From Epiperipatus broadwayi (lineage: Eukaryota; Onychophora; Udeonychophora; Euonychophora; Peripatidae): a stretch of 64,000 nucleotides of DNA. The translations under genes were made by a program, and so were the position numbers. Each line of letters starts with the position of its first letter. The stretch's first letter is position 1. The DNA lies in contig JAQFVV010006509.1 of the NCBI GenBank assembly GCA_028023455.1, forward strand, positions 681,529 to 745,528, read 5' to 3'. This document shows, piece by piece, positions 13,246 to 26,558 of the stretch. Under the pieces are notes generated by a model. That model ran no database searches, was not told the DNA's origin, and saw only the letters and a program-made list of their open reading frames with translations.

Positions 13246-14242
13246 ATACCATATAAACTAAAATATGGGGGGTCTTATATACCATAATCAAAATTATGAG
13301 TTGAAATTTCAGTCAGTCTAAATTTTTGGGTTTATATTAATATACATATATTGCATTTTGTTCTTTTGTAAAACAGTGGTTTTGAATAAATTGTTTCAAT
13401 ATTTTTTCCTTTTCTGTAAAAACAATAAGCTGCATGACAGGAAAGAGAGTATTCTAATAAAATAGATTTAAGATCCACAGACATTTTGAGGTTATGATTC
13501 ATTCAATGTGTGCTTGCATGATCACACTTCAACAATGCACCATAACATTTAAACTCTAAATTTTATAATTTGACCAGAACATTATCAGTGTTTTGTAATA
13601 TTTTATGTTGAGATTTTTGGCAAATCATGGCTCAGAAACAATGCAAATTCTGCAATGATATTGCATTCAAGCTATATGTGATTGCATATGCTAAAGAACA
13701 CAAGAAACAGGATGGCGGAGAGAAATTTTGGATCACTGCCAACTGAAAAGATTATAAGAAATTGGAGAAGAGATGAAGCAGAATTACAAAAATCTATGTG
13801 TAATAAACACAATCTGGAGCATGTGATGCAAAATAGTCAAAACTAGAAAACAAATTAAAAACTTGGATATTAGACCACACAGAAGCTTGGGATTTTGAAT
13901 TTTTACAAAAATAATTATTCAACAAGAAAGACTGATAGTTATTTTAAAAGGCATTGCTGATGTTACAGGATCAGTGTTATGATGTTCTAGATTTATAAAG
14001 AAAAATGACTTAGTTATGTGGACTAAAACAAAAATAGCTCTGGTGATAAAATTCTGAGTTGTGAAGATACAGATTAAAAGTTATAACTTGTTCACTAGTT
14101 ACATTTTTTGTAGACATAAATAAATCATTATGGAAATTCATAAAAAAATGTAGAAAATTATTTGTTTTTTTTTAAAAATGTGTATAAAAAAGAGGGTGCA
14201 TCCTATACACCACTGTATCCTATATGCTGGTAAATATGGTAT
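13246..14242 (+). mobile_element. Pogo/Tigger-like DNA transposon relic
   Basis: Short inverted ends ATACCATAT (13246-13254) and ATATGGTAT (14234-14242) bracket a block whose inner flanks carry related GGGGGGTCTTATATACC and GGGTGCATCCTATACACC sequences. The inside encodes a decayed transposase N-terminus. At about 1 kb it is truncated compared with autonomous relatives. Boundaries are approximate. Confidence 0.55.
13627..14040 (+). pseudogene. Pogo/Tigger-like transposase N-terminal fragment
   Basis: From the ATG at 13627, AFKLYVIAYAKEHKK matches the start of the DNA-binding helix-turn-helix seen in pogo/Tigger and related CENP-B-like transposases. One frame shift later, LPTEKIIRNWRRDEAELQK follows, the usual second half of the same domain. 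Further on, another frame gives a KLKTWILDH-like block, and near 13960-14040 IADVTGS and RFIKKNDL with TKTKIAL correspond to the end of the CENPB-type HTH. The DDE catalytic core is absent and stops are frequent. Identification rests on motif order seen by eye. Confidence 0.55.
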
Positions 14243-16899
14243 TCAGCATTGAATGGGTAGTTTGGTTGAAAATGGACCACATATCTAAAACAATTTTTAG
14301 GATTTTTTTAGTTAATTGAAAAATTTTCCTACTACGAAATTGGCTAATGCATTATTTACTGCATCACATAATTTAAAAAAATATATTAATATATAATAAT
14401 GTATTACTTGCATATATCAAAAGTAGCAATACATCTTTTAAACTTGTTTCATTACACTTGCATTACACTACTAGCAACTAATTCTTTATGTTATATCTGT
14501 AATAATTGAAATAGAAACTACTTTTTTTTAAAAAAAAGAAAAAGTTAATTTTGCATCTTAAAGAATTTCTTTTTTTATAAATATACATTTAATTTTATTT
14601 TAATTATTAATTTTACTATGGTTTTTGATTTTTTAAATAAGATAGGAACTCATTTCATTAGCACTTTCTGCTTTTAGATAAGATTATATATTATTTTATC
14701 CCTAGTTTTTTGTTTTTGTTTGGCAAAACACATTTTTATTTTCATCTTAATGTTATTTTTAATTTATTGTTTTAAACATATTTTGAAGCTATGTTTTGTA
14801 TTTTTTTTTTAAATAAACAATTCACAGTGATAAAAGTTAATAAGTTATACATGTTAAATTCTCCACTCAAAATCAGGTTCAATCATAATTACTTATAATT
14901 CAGCATAGTTTACATCATCCTTAAACATGAATTGTTCTACCATGCTAATAAAATGCAATAATTTCTTATAAATCCTTTGCAATAATATTTCAAATAAAAT
15001 AAATTTACTAAAAAGTGCAATGATTAATTTATAATTTTAGCAATAATTGAATAGTGTTTTTTATATTAAATACATAAATGTTTACTTGGTCCATATTTTT
15101 TGCAGATTCAAATTTATTTATTGAATATTATTACAAAAATAGCCATGCTGTAGATTAATGAATTGGTGACATCTGAGGGAAGATATCTTAAAAAAAATTT
15201 TAAGAGAAAGAACAAAAACAATTTTATTATATAAAAATATTATTTTAAAAAAAAGAGATATCCTTTTGTCAATTTTTATTTTCAGTTTTAAAATTATAAC
15301 GATCCAATATTCCTTACTATAAAAACAAAGATGTTATGCCACTAATATTTTCAAAAATGCACAGTATCACTTAACAACAAATATTAAGTATTGTGGTATT
15401 GTTGTGAATCTGCTTCATTCATACACTAATCAATTAATAGCACTCATAAATAAGTATGACTATTCAAGCTTGAAAAAACAAGAAAAAACAAAACAGACAA
15501 AGAGAAACAAACCAAAACTCAAAGATTAATTTTGCAATAACTATGGAATAACATAAAAATAACTTTTTGTAGTTATATTATGTTTAATAGCTAAATTTGT
15601 CAAAAGATGAATAATGAACATATCTGAATTATTGTATCATTCTTCAAAAGATATCAAAATACAACCTTAATCAATTCAACATTTATGATTATCATTTAGG
15701 AATGTCATGTATTGATTTATAAAAATTATGACATCATTTGCTAGGGTTATATGTTCCTACATTAAGAAAAGATCTAAAGTGATTGCTTTTGAGCAACAAC
15801 TGTAATTACTTTTTGTGTAATTTTAATCTACACAACATTCCTAAGCTTTATATTGGGGTTTTAATTTCTATTTTTAAATAAATAATGTTATTTATGAATA
15901 TTTACTTTTATTTCATTATTCAGATAAATATAGAATAGAGATTTTTATTAATAAAATCATTTTTAATACAATTATTTACTGAATCAAAAAATAGACTTTT
16001 TTCTATTATGTTCTTTATAAGGTAAATTCATAACTGCTCCAGCATTATTACCATGGGTAATTTGGGTTTTTAACAATTATTATCAACTGAGTATAAATTC
16101 TATTTCTAATGCCATTATTATTTAAATTTTGGATTGCATTAATGCACCTTACAAGTGATCATACAATATGACCTTTTCAAATATTAACTCTTAATATAAT
16201 GTAATCCATGAAATTGGTTTTGATGGTCTGTAAAACATTTGTGATAGTTTACCTGTATGATGTGCAAGAATTCAATGATGACAGGTCATTTAAGTTCCCA
16301 GAGTTAATAGCATTTATTTTCAATAACAATGTATAATTGATTATTGGAAATGCAGATAAATGTCTTCAAAAAATAATTTTTCTTTTTATTGCTTTTGATG
16401 CAATAAGTTTAACCAATAAAAAATAGAAAATTGTTCTGAGAACATTTTGAATCTAAAAAAAAAAGGAACCTGGCTACTACTGCCTAAACAATTTGCTAAT
16501 ATCATTAGCCTTTTATTAATATTCACAAAATCTAAGAATAGAAGATATCAAGTTAGACAATAGAGCAAATTTAAGAATATGCAGTTACTATTCTTTTAAT
16601 CAACTGCACTTGTAAAAAAAAAAAACAACTTATAGCCACCTATCTGAATGGTTTTACTTAGAATAGCTATATCAAACTTAATTCTTGACAACTTCTTATT
16701 AACAAATATTATCCTGCATTTAAGCTTTAATCATTCTATATAAAGAAAAATCTGATTACTTAATTAATACTGATTTTTTTTAAAAAAAAAAAATGAAATA
16801 GTTACCTTTATTAACACAATACTTTTTTATCCCATTTTATTACTACTACTATTGTTGAAAAATAAACAAAAACAATTAACTCTTAACATCACATTTCAC
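14243..16899. other. Intergenic, no feature seen
   Basis: A/T-rich DNA with homopolymer runs. I see no supported gene, terminal repeats or RNA gene. Confidence 0.5.
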
Positions 16900-16904
16900 C
16901 ATTT

Positions 16905-17450
16905 CCTATGCTTACACAAGCTATTATTAGCAGCAGCTAACTTTTCATACAGTAGCGAATCCCAGAGCAAGCCTTAGTAATCAATAGATTCAGAAAGGTT
17001 TGTGTATAAAATGCTTATCTTGTGCCTTTTCAACCAATGTCCCCAGACTATTTTCTAGCATGTGGTTTAATGGTGATGGTGTTTTTCATAAACCAAGGCC
17101 ACCAAAATGTATAGATACTGAACTGGGTTCAGATCTATATAACTATACAGGTAAATGAGCTTAGATTGAAAACATTAATTATCTTAAGCTCCTAGCTTTA
17201 TAGTTAACTAAATTTGTAAAACGTGGCTGCTGGAAAATTGTATTAGATCCTTTGATCTAGGTGAAGTGTTCTCAGACCCAAAGCTTCTCATTGATGATAG
17301 CCATGTGTTAAAAACTAGACTGAAGATATTGGATGAATAAGTATTAATGGAGATTTTATGACAAATCTTCCTGCATCCATTGATTACTAAGGCTTGTGCT
17401 GGATGGCACTATTGTATGAAGAGTTTGCTACTGTTAATTAGGCTTTTTAG
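16905..17450. mobile_element. MITE-like element with long inverted arms
   Basis: The left arm (about 16925-17070) and right arm (about 17270-17445) are imperfect reverse complements. Both share GCAAGCCTTAGTAATCAAT or GACAAGCCTTAGTAATCAAT type cores and TTCATACA blocks. The middle is about 200 bp and codes for nothing. A shortened relative is at 50938-51130. Exact ends and target duplication could not be fixed. Confidence 0.5.
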
Positions 17451-18431
17451 GGCATTTTAGGCTACTTTTAAAAATCCTTTTAAGTTTACTGATATTTTTA
17501 TTTTTATTAATTATTATGGTATATGTAGTCTGAACCCAGATGATGATTTCATAATACTATTATTTTAAGAAACCTTTGTTTTTACAAAATCTTGAGAATG
17601 GAAAATATCATTACATGGGGAAGTAAACAATGCACTTAGACTTCATAGGTATATAAAATGCCCCTCATTTGTAATAAAGACTGAATTCATAATTTTAAAA
17701 CATTCTTTATTTACAATCAGTTCATTCATTTTACCAACCTAAATTAACTCAGGTCTTTACCCACCAGCTAAAAATAGACATAACTATTTGTTGACTAATA
17801 ATCGGATGGTTATGCTAGTTTGAAAAATCTTCAGATATTTTTAAAAAATCTATCCAGGTTTAAATCTCTGGTCATGAATCCAACATATTTGTGTACAAAC
17901 ATTATAATATGAAAAACTTCAAGGATATTAGTAAAATAAATATTTAAGTTTAAAAGCAAATTTTGCAATCATTTTTGAGACGGTCATGTTTTGCTTAAGA
18001 ATCTCTAAAAATTTTCAATAATAAAAAGAATGTGAACAAAAGGAATGAAATATATTGGGCAAGTTAAATAAATCTGTCATGTCTCAGCTGTTCTTCTGAT
18101 TATCAAATATGTCTTTTAATCATTTGTAAATTCACTGTATCATTAATATTGTGTTCAATCTTGTAATAGTATTGTAGTAATAATAATAAAATGTTTTATT
18201 GCTCACATAGAATATTGAATGCACTGGACATAATTAGTGTTGATTTACAGTCTGTGAACCTTTGACCTCGACCATTGCCTGAAATCATACAGAGCAAAAC
18301 GTAATCATATGATATTGTGTTAAAAAGTTTAAGCACCAGAAGTGTCAGAGATGGGTTATGAATCTTAAAACATGTTATATTATTATGTTCAAGTTTAAAA
18401 TTTTTAGTATTTAACCAAATTAAAAAACTAC
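17451..18431. other. Intergenic, no feature seen
   Basis: No supported gene or repeat. The short minus-strand open frame at 18196-18444 has no recognisable domain. Confidence 0.5.
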
Positions 18432-18443
18432 ATAATTTAGTCA

Positions 18444-19137
18444 AGCAAAACTGCCTAACACTATACTAGCAAAAATAAAAATGCAAAACCATAAAACAAT
18501 ACAATACTAGATTAAATCCAAAATTTTGCCAAAATCCTTACACAACCATGGTTTGTTTCATCTACTACAAATAGATCTTCTCAAGTGAAAATCAAACTAA
18601 AAGAAAATAACACACATATATATATATATATACAAACAAAAAAACCTTCCCATAATTCATTTCAAACTCCACCTTCCCTTAATATCAAAAGAAGTCTTCA
18701 TAAGATTGATAGCCTCAGAATCAAGAAGTTTTATCATCAAAGTCTCCTTTATTCTTTTTTTAAACTCATTCTTTTCATAAAAAATAACCGAAGCATTGTC
18801 AAACAATATTCTATGACCTAAATTGTTTGACAGTGGTTTGGTTATTTTTTATGAAAAGAATGAGTTAAAAAAAGAATAAAGAAGACTTTGATGATAAAAC
18901 TTCTTGATTCTGAGGCTATCAATCTTATGAAGACTTCTTTTGATATTAAGGGAAGGTGGAGTTTGAAATGAATTATGGGAAGGTTTGTTTGTTTGAATAT
19001 ATATGTTATTTTCTTTTAGTTTGATTTTCACTTGAGAAGGTCTATTTGTAGTAGATGAAATCCTGGTTGTGTAAGGATTTTGGTAAAATTTTGGATTTAA
19101 TGTAGTATTGTATTGTTTTATGGTTTTGCATTTTTGT
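18444..19137. mobile_element. Fold-back palindrome flanked by 12-bp direct repeats
   Basis: Two arms of about 330 bp (about 18475-18806 and 18821-19135) are highly similar reverse complements around a 14-base centre near 18814. The whole block is flanked by the identical 12-mer ataatttagtca (18432-18443 and 19138-19149), which looks like a target-site duplication. The left side has about 30 extra bases between the repeat and the arm. Similar short open frames seen on opposite strands are simply the two arms. A transcript would fold into a very long hairpin. No transposase is encoded. Confidence 0.75.
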
Positions 19138-19149
19138 ATAATTTAGTCA

Positions 19150-21195
19150 GTATAAAAATTATATCTTTTGTTCTATTTACAATACTTTCATACTTGTTCA
19201 AGTATAAATACAATGTTTAATTTTTATCAGCAGATCTCTCATTTCAAACTCCACTTTCAAATTTCAAAATTTTTAATATTTCTCAATTCAAATACCAACA
19301 TATCGCAGTCATTCCTGAGTACATTAATTCAAACCATCTTTGTCAATATGCATGCATTTTGCACATTCGTCAGGTGAGCTAAAATTATCAAGCATCTAGC
19401 TATTCATGTATGTGTTGATAATGATATATTCTTTTGCAAGTTGAGCTGATTTCTATTTACTTTTAATACTGTGTGAACTAATAAATAACTATTGTGCTAT
19501 ACAAATATATTTGAATTTTTGCTTACTAAAAATAAGTGTTTAAAACCAGGAATAATTAACAAGTTGATATACTTTTAGTTATTTTCATTAATCCAGATTT
19601 TGTTAAAGTAACATCATTTCCGTACTTAGGATATCTTAAGAATTCCGTTTCGAAACTAACATTTATGAATAAGAATCTTGGTATTGTATATTAACTAGAA
19701 AAGTAGAACTAAGAAGAATGCTATCGATGTACTTTTATTTATTACCTTCAAGTAAATTAATTGATGACTGAAGTAGGTCAGTTAAGATTACATTTTATTT
19801 TTTTAAGGCTTTAAATCACTTGGGTGTGATTTCCTCTTTTTTCTTTCACACATTTTAGATAATTTGTTTAGATATGTTTAATAGAACCATTAGTTGTTAT
19901 TAAGAATATTTTACACTGTATTTCTCTTTCTACTCTGACAGATATCAGATGTTGTATCCTTGTCCTTCATTAAAAGAAAAAGATATTTAAATACTCTAAA
20001 TAGAGAAAACAAAACCTTGAAAAAAAGAAGAAAAGATTATATGATTGCGTTTTTGTTAGACAAGGTTTTCTAGGTGAGGCAATTTGTTTGTTCCTCGGCC
20101 ACTTTTATTTTGATAAAAATAAAACTATGAGGCAATTTCTTTTGTAACAAAACCTTTTAGTTAAAAAAAGGAAATATTGCCCTTGTAACATTTAACTGAT
20201 AGACAAAACTCTTAAAAATTCATTTTACGTTTATCTTTTTTGAAAAATAAAATGTATGTAATAAATTTTAAAAAATAAACATACAATGAAACCAAATATA
20301 ATCTTCCAACACATATTATAATTTTTTAAAATGTAGTTTAATTAAATTTACACATATATAGCAAAATAACTTAGTGATTCTCAATCATTTATATAAAATC
20401 TCTATATAATTAATGTTGATATCATCAGAGTATTACAATTGACCTTACTTATAATTGAATTTGCGACAGATCAGTTAAAAGTAAAAAAAAACAAGATTCA
20501 AACTTAGAATGATGACAAAATCTGCTATGTATAAAGGATTCTATCTAAGTAATCATACATATATTCATTTATCAACACTTTGATATTTTTGGAAAAAATA
20601 CAAAGGTCATCATTATTAGTATGTAATCTTCTATAGTCACTCTCTACCTACAAATGACACTTTTGAAAACGAAAAATTAATCGATACAAAATGAAATTGC
20701 GATATACAATGAACATATTTATATAAATATAATCACAAAAAATAATAATCAATAAAAATATTATTTATTTTTACTTATTATACTTATGAACTAATCTTGC
20801 AGATCAATTTTTTTTAAATCAATATAATGGAAAATTGTGATGTAAAAATGTACATCATAAATAAATTTATTGTTTTGTAGTACATTTATGTAAATAAATT
20901 CCCTTACTTTGTATCATAATTTCATTTCTTATTGCTTATTTTATTACTGTTTGTAATGATATTTTGTACCGTATGTGTGTATTTATTTCTTATTGATTAA
21001 TCATTCATTTACAAAATATGTCATCTGAAAATTGAGCAATTAAAATTAAAGTTTAAAAATCTAACTAAAATAAAGGACATATAAAATTATTGATATTATT
21101 TTTATGTTCCTTGCACTTGAAAAAAGGTTGTCTGGTTATTTTCATTGCTATTATAACCAACTTTATAACATTTTACTATCGTAGTTATAATACCT
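19150..21195. other. Intergenic, no feature seen
   Basis: A/T-rich DNA without supported genes or repeat pairs. Confidence 0.5.
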
Positions 21196-21206
21196 GTAAA
21201 CATGAT

Positions 21207-24200
21207 AATGATGATGATCATCATCATTGTCAGCCATTATCAATTCACTGCAGGATGAAGGTCTCTCTAAATTCAATCCATTTTCTCTGACCTCTAGTCT
21301 TTCTTCTCCAAATCAACCATGCACACTTTTTTATTTCATCACAATATCTTGGAAACCAGTTTAAGATTTTAATTGCCCATCTATTATCATCTCTTCTAGC
21401 AATATGTCCAGCCCAACTCCACTTCAGTCTTTTAATTTTTTCAATGATGTCAGTAACACCTGTTTGTTATCTTACCTATACATTGCTTTTTCAATCTCTT
21501 GTTACTCCCAACATGCATCTCTCCATACTTCTTTGAGTGGTCTGAAGTCTCTGAATTGCTCTTCTATTAAGTGTCCAAATCTCAGATCCATGAGTAAGAA
21601 GTGGTAAAACACATTTATTAAAAACTTTCCTTTTTAAACACATAGGAATATTTCTTTTTAGTATTAAGTTATTTCTATCAAAATCACTCCAACCAAGTTT
21701 AATTCTATGATTAATTTAATCCATTATGTTTCCATCTGTAGTAATAATCTCAGCAAGGTATTTGTAGTGTTAACGTCTTCTAACTCATCATAAGCAATCT
21801 TTATTTTCATCTTTTGAAAAAATCCATTGAACATTACTTTAGTCTTTTTAATGTTTACCTTTAGCCTTACTTTCTTACTGTCATTTGATAACATCTGCAA
21901 CATTTCCTGAAACTCTAAAGCATTGTTTTCAAAAACAACTACATCATCTGCAAAATCCAAATGACTTAAAATAATCTCCATTTACTTTTACCCCATTAGT
22001 TTCCCATTTTAATCCACAAAATACTTCTTGCAGCATTCCTTGTCTTACACCCTTCTCAATGTTAACCTTCCTAGTATAATTATGTAATTTAATTGTTGCT
22101 ATTGCATTTTTATAAATATTCTTCAGAATATGACAATATTTTTGGTCTATACCTTGATGATCCAATTATTTAATCACTGAAGAAATGCTTATAGAATCAA
22201 ATGCCTTTTCATAATCTACAAATCCAAAGAATAATGGCAACTCATATTCATTGGTCCTTTTTATGACTACTTTCAATACTTGTATATAATCCACTGTACT
22301 AAAACAACTTTTAAAGCCAACTTGTTCTTTTCATTGGTTGAAATCCAATATTCTCAGTGGATAAGTTGTAATTAACTTGGTAAAAAATTTGTATAAAACT
22401 GATAAAAGGCTGATAGGTCTGTAATTTCTAATATCTTCTTTATCGCCTTTTTTAAATATTAATATTAATGCTGCATTCTTCCAATCATTTGGTACATCTT
22501 TATCATTTAGACATTTGATATATAACTTTGCCAAAATTCTTCTATTCTTTCACCTGCTTTTTTTAATATATCGATTATAATTACATCATTATCTGGAGCT
22601 TTTCCTGTCTTTATAGATTTAATTACATGTTCACTTCTTTATTTAAAATTCTGAGCAATTCAGATAATATAATAGATGTAGGAATTCTTGATAGAACACT
22701 TCTACTCATTTCATGATGGCATGTCTCTTTTTAGTAATAGTTCAATTTTTTTTTCTTATTGCAGATATAAATTTCCTACTAATACCAAAATATTGTTTTA
22801 TACTCTTGAGACTTTTATACTCTTCTACAGCCTTCCTTGCTAATTCACAATTATATTTTCTTATATCATTATCAACATATTTTTGTACCATTTTACAAAA
22901 TTTAAGATATTCAATTCTTTTTAATTCATCACTTTTATAAATCTTCATATTCATTCTTTTCTTCATTAATTCATTAGTCTCAGTAAAAATTTTATTGGTC
23001 ATTTACGATTTTTTTCTATCAGCTATCTTTGTTGCAGTTTTTAAAAGTGTATCAGTTATTTTCTTATTAATTGCACTGAGATCTGAATCATATTCAACAT
23101 CTACTAATATCTGAAATCAATTTGCAAGTTCTAATTTAAATTCATTAGAATGTTTCTGAAAATTAGGAATATCAATTGTAAATATTGTTTTTCTTAGTAA
23201 TTTTTGTCTCTCTAATTTTGCATTAACACGTACGTATCTTACATCTTACTAATCAACGATTACTGTGTTGAATTTATTAAGAATATTACAATCTTGAAAT
23301 ATGTATTTTCTGTTAGTCAAAATATAATCCAATTCTGCCATACCTTTATTTGGATGTTTCCATGTCCATTTCCTTTTATCCTTTTTCTCAAAAAAAAAAA
23401 AAAAAGAATTCATAACATAAACTTTTTCTTTTTCTGCAAACTCCACCAGCCTATATCTTCTCTTATTTCTATTACCATAACCAAATTTATTTATAACACT
23501 TTCAACTTTCATTTGTTTTCCAATTCTGGTATTAAAATCTTCCATAACAATTTTTTAATTTTGTTTAGACTGATCAAAAGACTTTGTACATCCTTATAAA
23601 AATCTTCCATTACCTTGTCACTATGAGAACTTGTTGGGACATAAATCTGAATTATCTGCATTTGGTATCTGCTATTAAGTTGAATAACTAATCTTGCTAC
23701 TCTGTCCAGTACACCATCAATCTCCATAATGATGTTCCTTCACTTTTTTAACTATAATGAATCCTACTCCACTTTTACCTCCAATATTTGTGCCTTTGTA
23801 ATAGAGTACATGCCTACTTTTAAGTCAATTATCTCTTCACCATTCTAACTTTACAATGTCCAATAATGTCCCATTTAATATAAGACAATTCTTTCTCCAA
23901 TTCTTGAAATTTTCCTTCACTTGAAAATGATCTGCAGTTGTTCATTCCTAAATAAAAAGTTGTCATCAAATGGCATTCTGGGTTCACAATCTATATTTTT
24001 AGCATCCTCCACCTTCGTCCACCAACTGTTGCCTTCACTGGTGAATTTACAGCCTCCTGAGAATAAGGGTCATGATTTATTTTTGTCTGTCATGATTGTA
24101 TATATCTATATAAAATATTTTTTCATTCACACACTCATTCATTCTGCCTTATCAGGCAATTGAGAAGAACTCGAAGGTAAAAAGTCAATAAACTCACCAT

Positions 24201-24395
24201 GCTGGCTAATATATGTTGGTGAGCACCTCATCCATGTTTATATACTATATAAATAATCACATAGTAATAACAGCTACAACAACAACAACATAAGGAATGG
24301 ACATTAGGAATTTGCCTTGCTCAGTTCCTTTAAGGCTTCCAAGAGGAATCAAAGGGTCTCCTTTCAGTTAGTTAATAGCAAACTCCTTTCTAAAG
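21207..24395 (-). mobile_element. RTE-like LINE copy 1 (near full length)
   Basis: A 3.2-kb non-LTR retrotransposon on the - strand, flanked by the 11-bp duplication gtaaacatgat (21196-21206 and 24396-24406). Its 3' end is a short (ATG/CAT) repeat rather than poly(A), as is common in RTE-type elements. It encodes an apurinic-type endonuclease followed by reverse transcriptase. Copy 2 at 40155-42346 is the same family and aligns from the 3' tail through the endonuclease end. I place it near RTE/BovB-like elements by motif style only. Confidence 0.88.
21240..24080 (-). pseudogene. LINE copy 1 endonuclease/reverse transcriptase, decayed
   Basis: Read 5' to 3' on the - strand: endonuclease segments LQELEKELSYIKWDIIG (near 23910), VARLVIQLNSRYQMQIIQIY (near 23690), DFNTRIG (near 23540) and ELDYILTNR (near 23315). 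The RT begins near 22540 with [29 protein letters not shown]-type sequence (22331-22534), then GVRQG (motif B) and DFADDVVVF (motif C, catalytic Asp-Asp intact, near 21950). Right after GVRQG about 11 residues present in copy 2 are missing, removing the rest of motif B. The C-terminal end with a WAGHIARR-type block is eroded (21240-21600). Many stops and frameshifts; not functional. Confidence 0.88.
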
Positions 24396-24406
24396 GTAAA
24401 CATGAT

Positions 24407-25106
24407 TATATCATATATTATTTATAATAAACATTTGTAATTATAAATTTATTAAACACACATTGATTATGTAAGTAATATTTACTGAGGCTATAACCTC
24501 GAGAATATGAGTGTAAAATGCGATAGTAGGAACCTCTACAGGTGTTTAACCACAAGCTTACATTATGGAAGAAAAGAGGGGAACCCAGGGGGAACCCTTC
24601 TTTACATCAACCTACTTTCTATTTAAATAGGTGAAGCTGAAGCGGTTAGATCTGCGAGCATGAAGATATTCAACACTTCACTGATTAAGTCCACATTTCT
24701 TATTACACATTAATTTGTGATTTCAGCTGGTTAAAAAAAAGAAAAATTGCCAATATTAGAAAATAAAACAAGCTTTATATTAAAGAGAATAGGCAACTCT
24801 AACATATTTATAAATTGAAACAATGAGGAGTGATCCATTTCAGAACCTTAGCCTAGAATAAAACTACTATCAAATACAATTACTTAACAATAAAAAAATA
24901 TAATCAAAAATCAAAAATATAAGTCTAAAAATATATATACATTACTTTATTGTATTTAATTTTTATACACTGTACAGGCAATTAAAACAAGAACATTTAA
25001 AAGTATGAAAAGTCTTATATTGATGCTATCATTAGCCATTTGCTTTTTGTTAATTCACAGAAATAATAATTTCTATATGATCTATAATATTATAATATGA
25101 ACTAAT
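24407..25106. other. Intergenic, no feature seen
   Basis: A/T-rich DNA. A somewhat G/C-richer patch near 24560-24660 has no reading frame or repeat partner that I can support. Confidence 0.5.
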
Positions 25107-25109
25107 TTT

Positions 25110-25209
25110 TTTCATAAGTCATAGAATTGGCCGGGACATGAACCCACAACCATCTGCAAACAACTATTTGTTTGCAAGGCGGTTGTGATGACCTCTCAGC
25201 TAACAATAC
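25110..25209 (-). mobile_element. tRNA-derived SINE-like element, copy 1
   Basis: On the - strand it reads like a tRNA: an A-box-like TAGCTGAGAGG (25192-25202) and a B-box-like GGTTCATGTCC (25134-25144), spaced as RNA polymerase III internal promoters are. A CTTGCAA anticodon-loop-like stretch (TGC) and a GCAAACAA/TTGTTTGC stem lie between. A short A tract follows its 3' end. It closely resembles the copy at 32699-32799. No clear target duplication is left. Confidence 0.6.
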
Positions 25210-26550
25210 TTCCTTTCTACCTATGCATTTTTTTTATTTCAGTAATTGTTTTTTTTTTATAAAAAAAACCAAAAAAATAAAACCATTTCATAATCAGAAC
25301 ATAGACTTTTAATGGTATTATTACTTTTTAACTTGGCAACCATTTTTTCTGGGCATTTATATTAGTTTTTTAATTCAATCTGTTTGCCTCATGACTAATG
25401 TATAACAATTTTAAAAAACAATACAGTAATTTCATTGTTAAAAATACAAATAAACAGGTAAAATTACTAGATTCCTAACAAAATTTTACAAAATGAAAAA
25501 GATTATCTAATAAACAAATAGAAACGATCTGAATTGTTTTTTTGCATATGCATGCTTTATCAGCCAATGGTATTCATAACAATATTTGCATTCAATGATT
25601 AAACCATTTTATTTTAAGCTAATGTTTAAAATAAAAATGTTTAAAATAAAATTTTAATAATATTTTTACATTGTATTTAACAAGCCAATGTACTTCTCAT
25701 ATAAAATCTAAAATTATTTTATTATACATATAACTAGAATTTTTCTTGTATAAAAGGGTGATAATAAAAAAATTATCAATGTGTTAAAATAAGCAAAAAA
25801 GTTCAGGAACTTAAGACCTTTAGCTCACGTAATGAATGCAGGTTATTCATAAAATACATGCATAGTGACAGAGGGTAGGTTGTTTTTTACTGGTGAATCA
25901 TTGTAATACAATGGAGTTGACAAGAGAGATGCATTAATAAAAACTAAAAAACTTGGAAAACATTTTTTCAATAAAATGATTTCTCCCTCAAAAATATAAA
26001 ATTTAATAAAATCTTTCCCTAACTTACCTAAATGTAGTGTAATGAAAAACTATTAACTGCTCAAAATAGGAATGGAGATTCAGATATTTGATATCTTCGA
26101 TTTAGTTGATCAGTGAACACGGTTTTCAAAATGCATGCATGAATGAGAGAAACTGGGCTGATTATTTGTGTTAATGTATGGCTGCAATAATATTGAAATG
26201 AGAGATGAATTGATAAAACAAAACAAAAAAATTGAAAATATATTTACAAGGAAATTATATTTACTCTTCCACAAGGTGTTAAAAGTAGATACAAACCAGT
26301 CCCTTTCTTGCATGAGACAGATGTAATAAATATTTATATATATATTTTTAGTTTTAACCTTGCCTAACAAATAAAAGTTGTTTGTGAGCACATGGATAAA
26401 AAATCAGTGATAAAAACAAAAACAATTGAAAATATAATTATGCACTTTATTTTTTATAGATGATTTTCTTGTTTTGATTTGTATGATTATGCTTTTACTT
26501 TTTACTACAATATAAATAGAATTATTTACTTTTGTAATTACTTTTATTGA
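25210..26550. other. Intergenic; possible diverged duplication
   Basis: Blocks near 25855-25990 and 26130-26280 look weakly alike (atgcat, gagagatg, ttg-aaaa blocks in the same order), suggesting an old local duplication. No gene supported. Confidence 0.25.
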
Positions 26551-26558
26551 CTATAGAG

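Noticed and set aside
18585-19031. Two similar small proteins on opposite strands
   Set aside because: They are the same sequence read from the two arms of the fold-back palindrome.
23294-23599. A 101-codon + strand frame
   Set aside because: It is the antisense of the LINE endonuclease, Phe-rich because of A/T runs.
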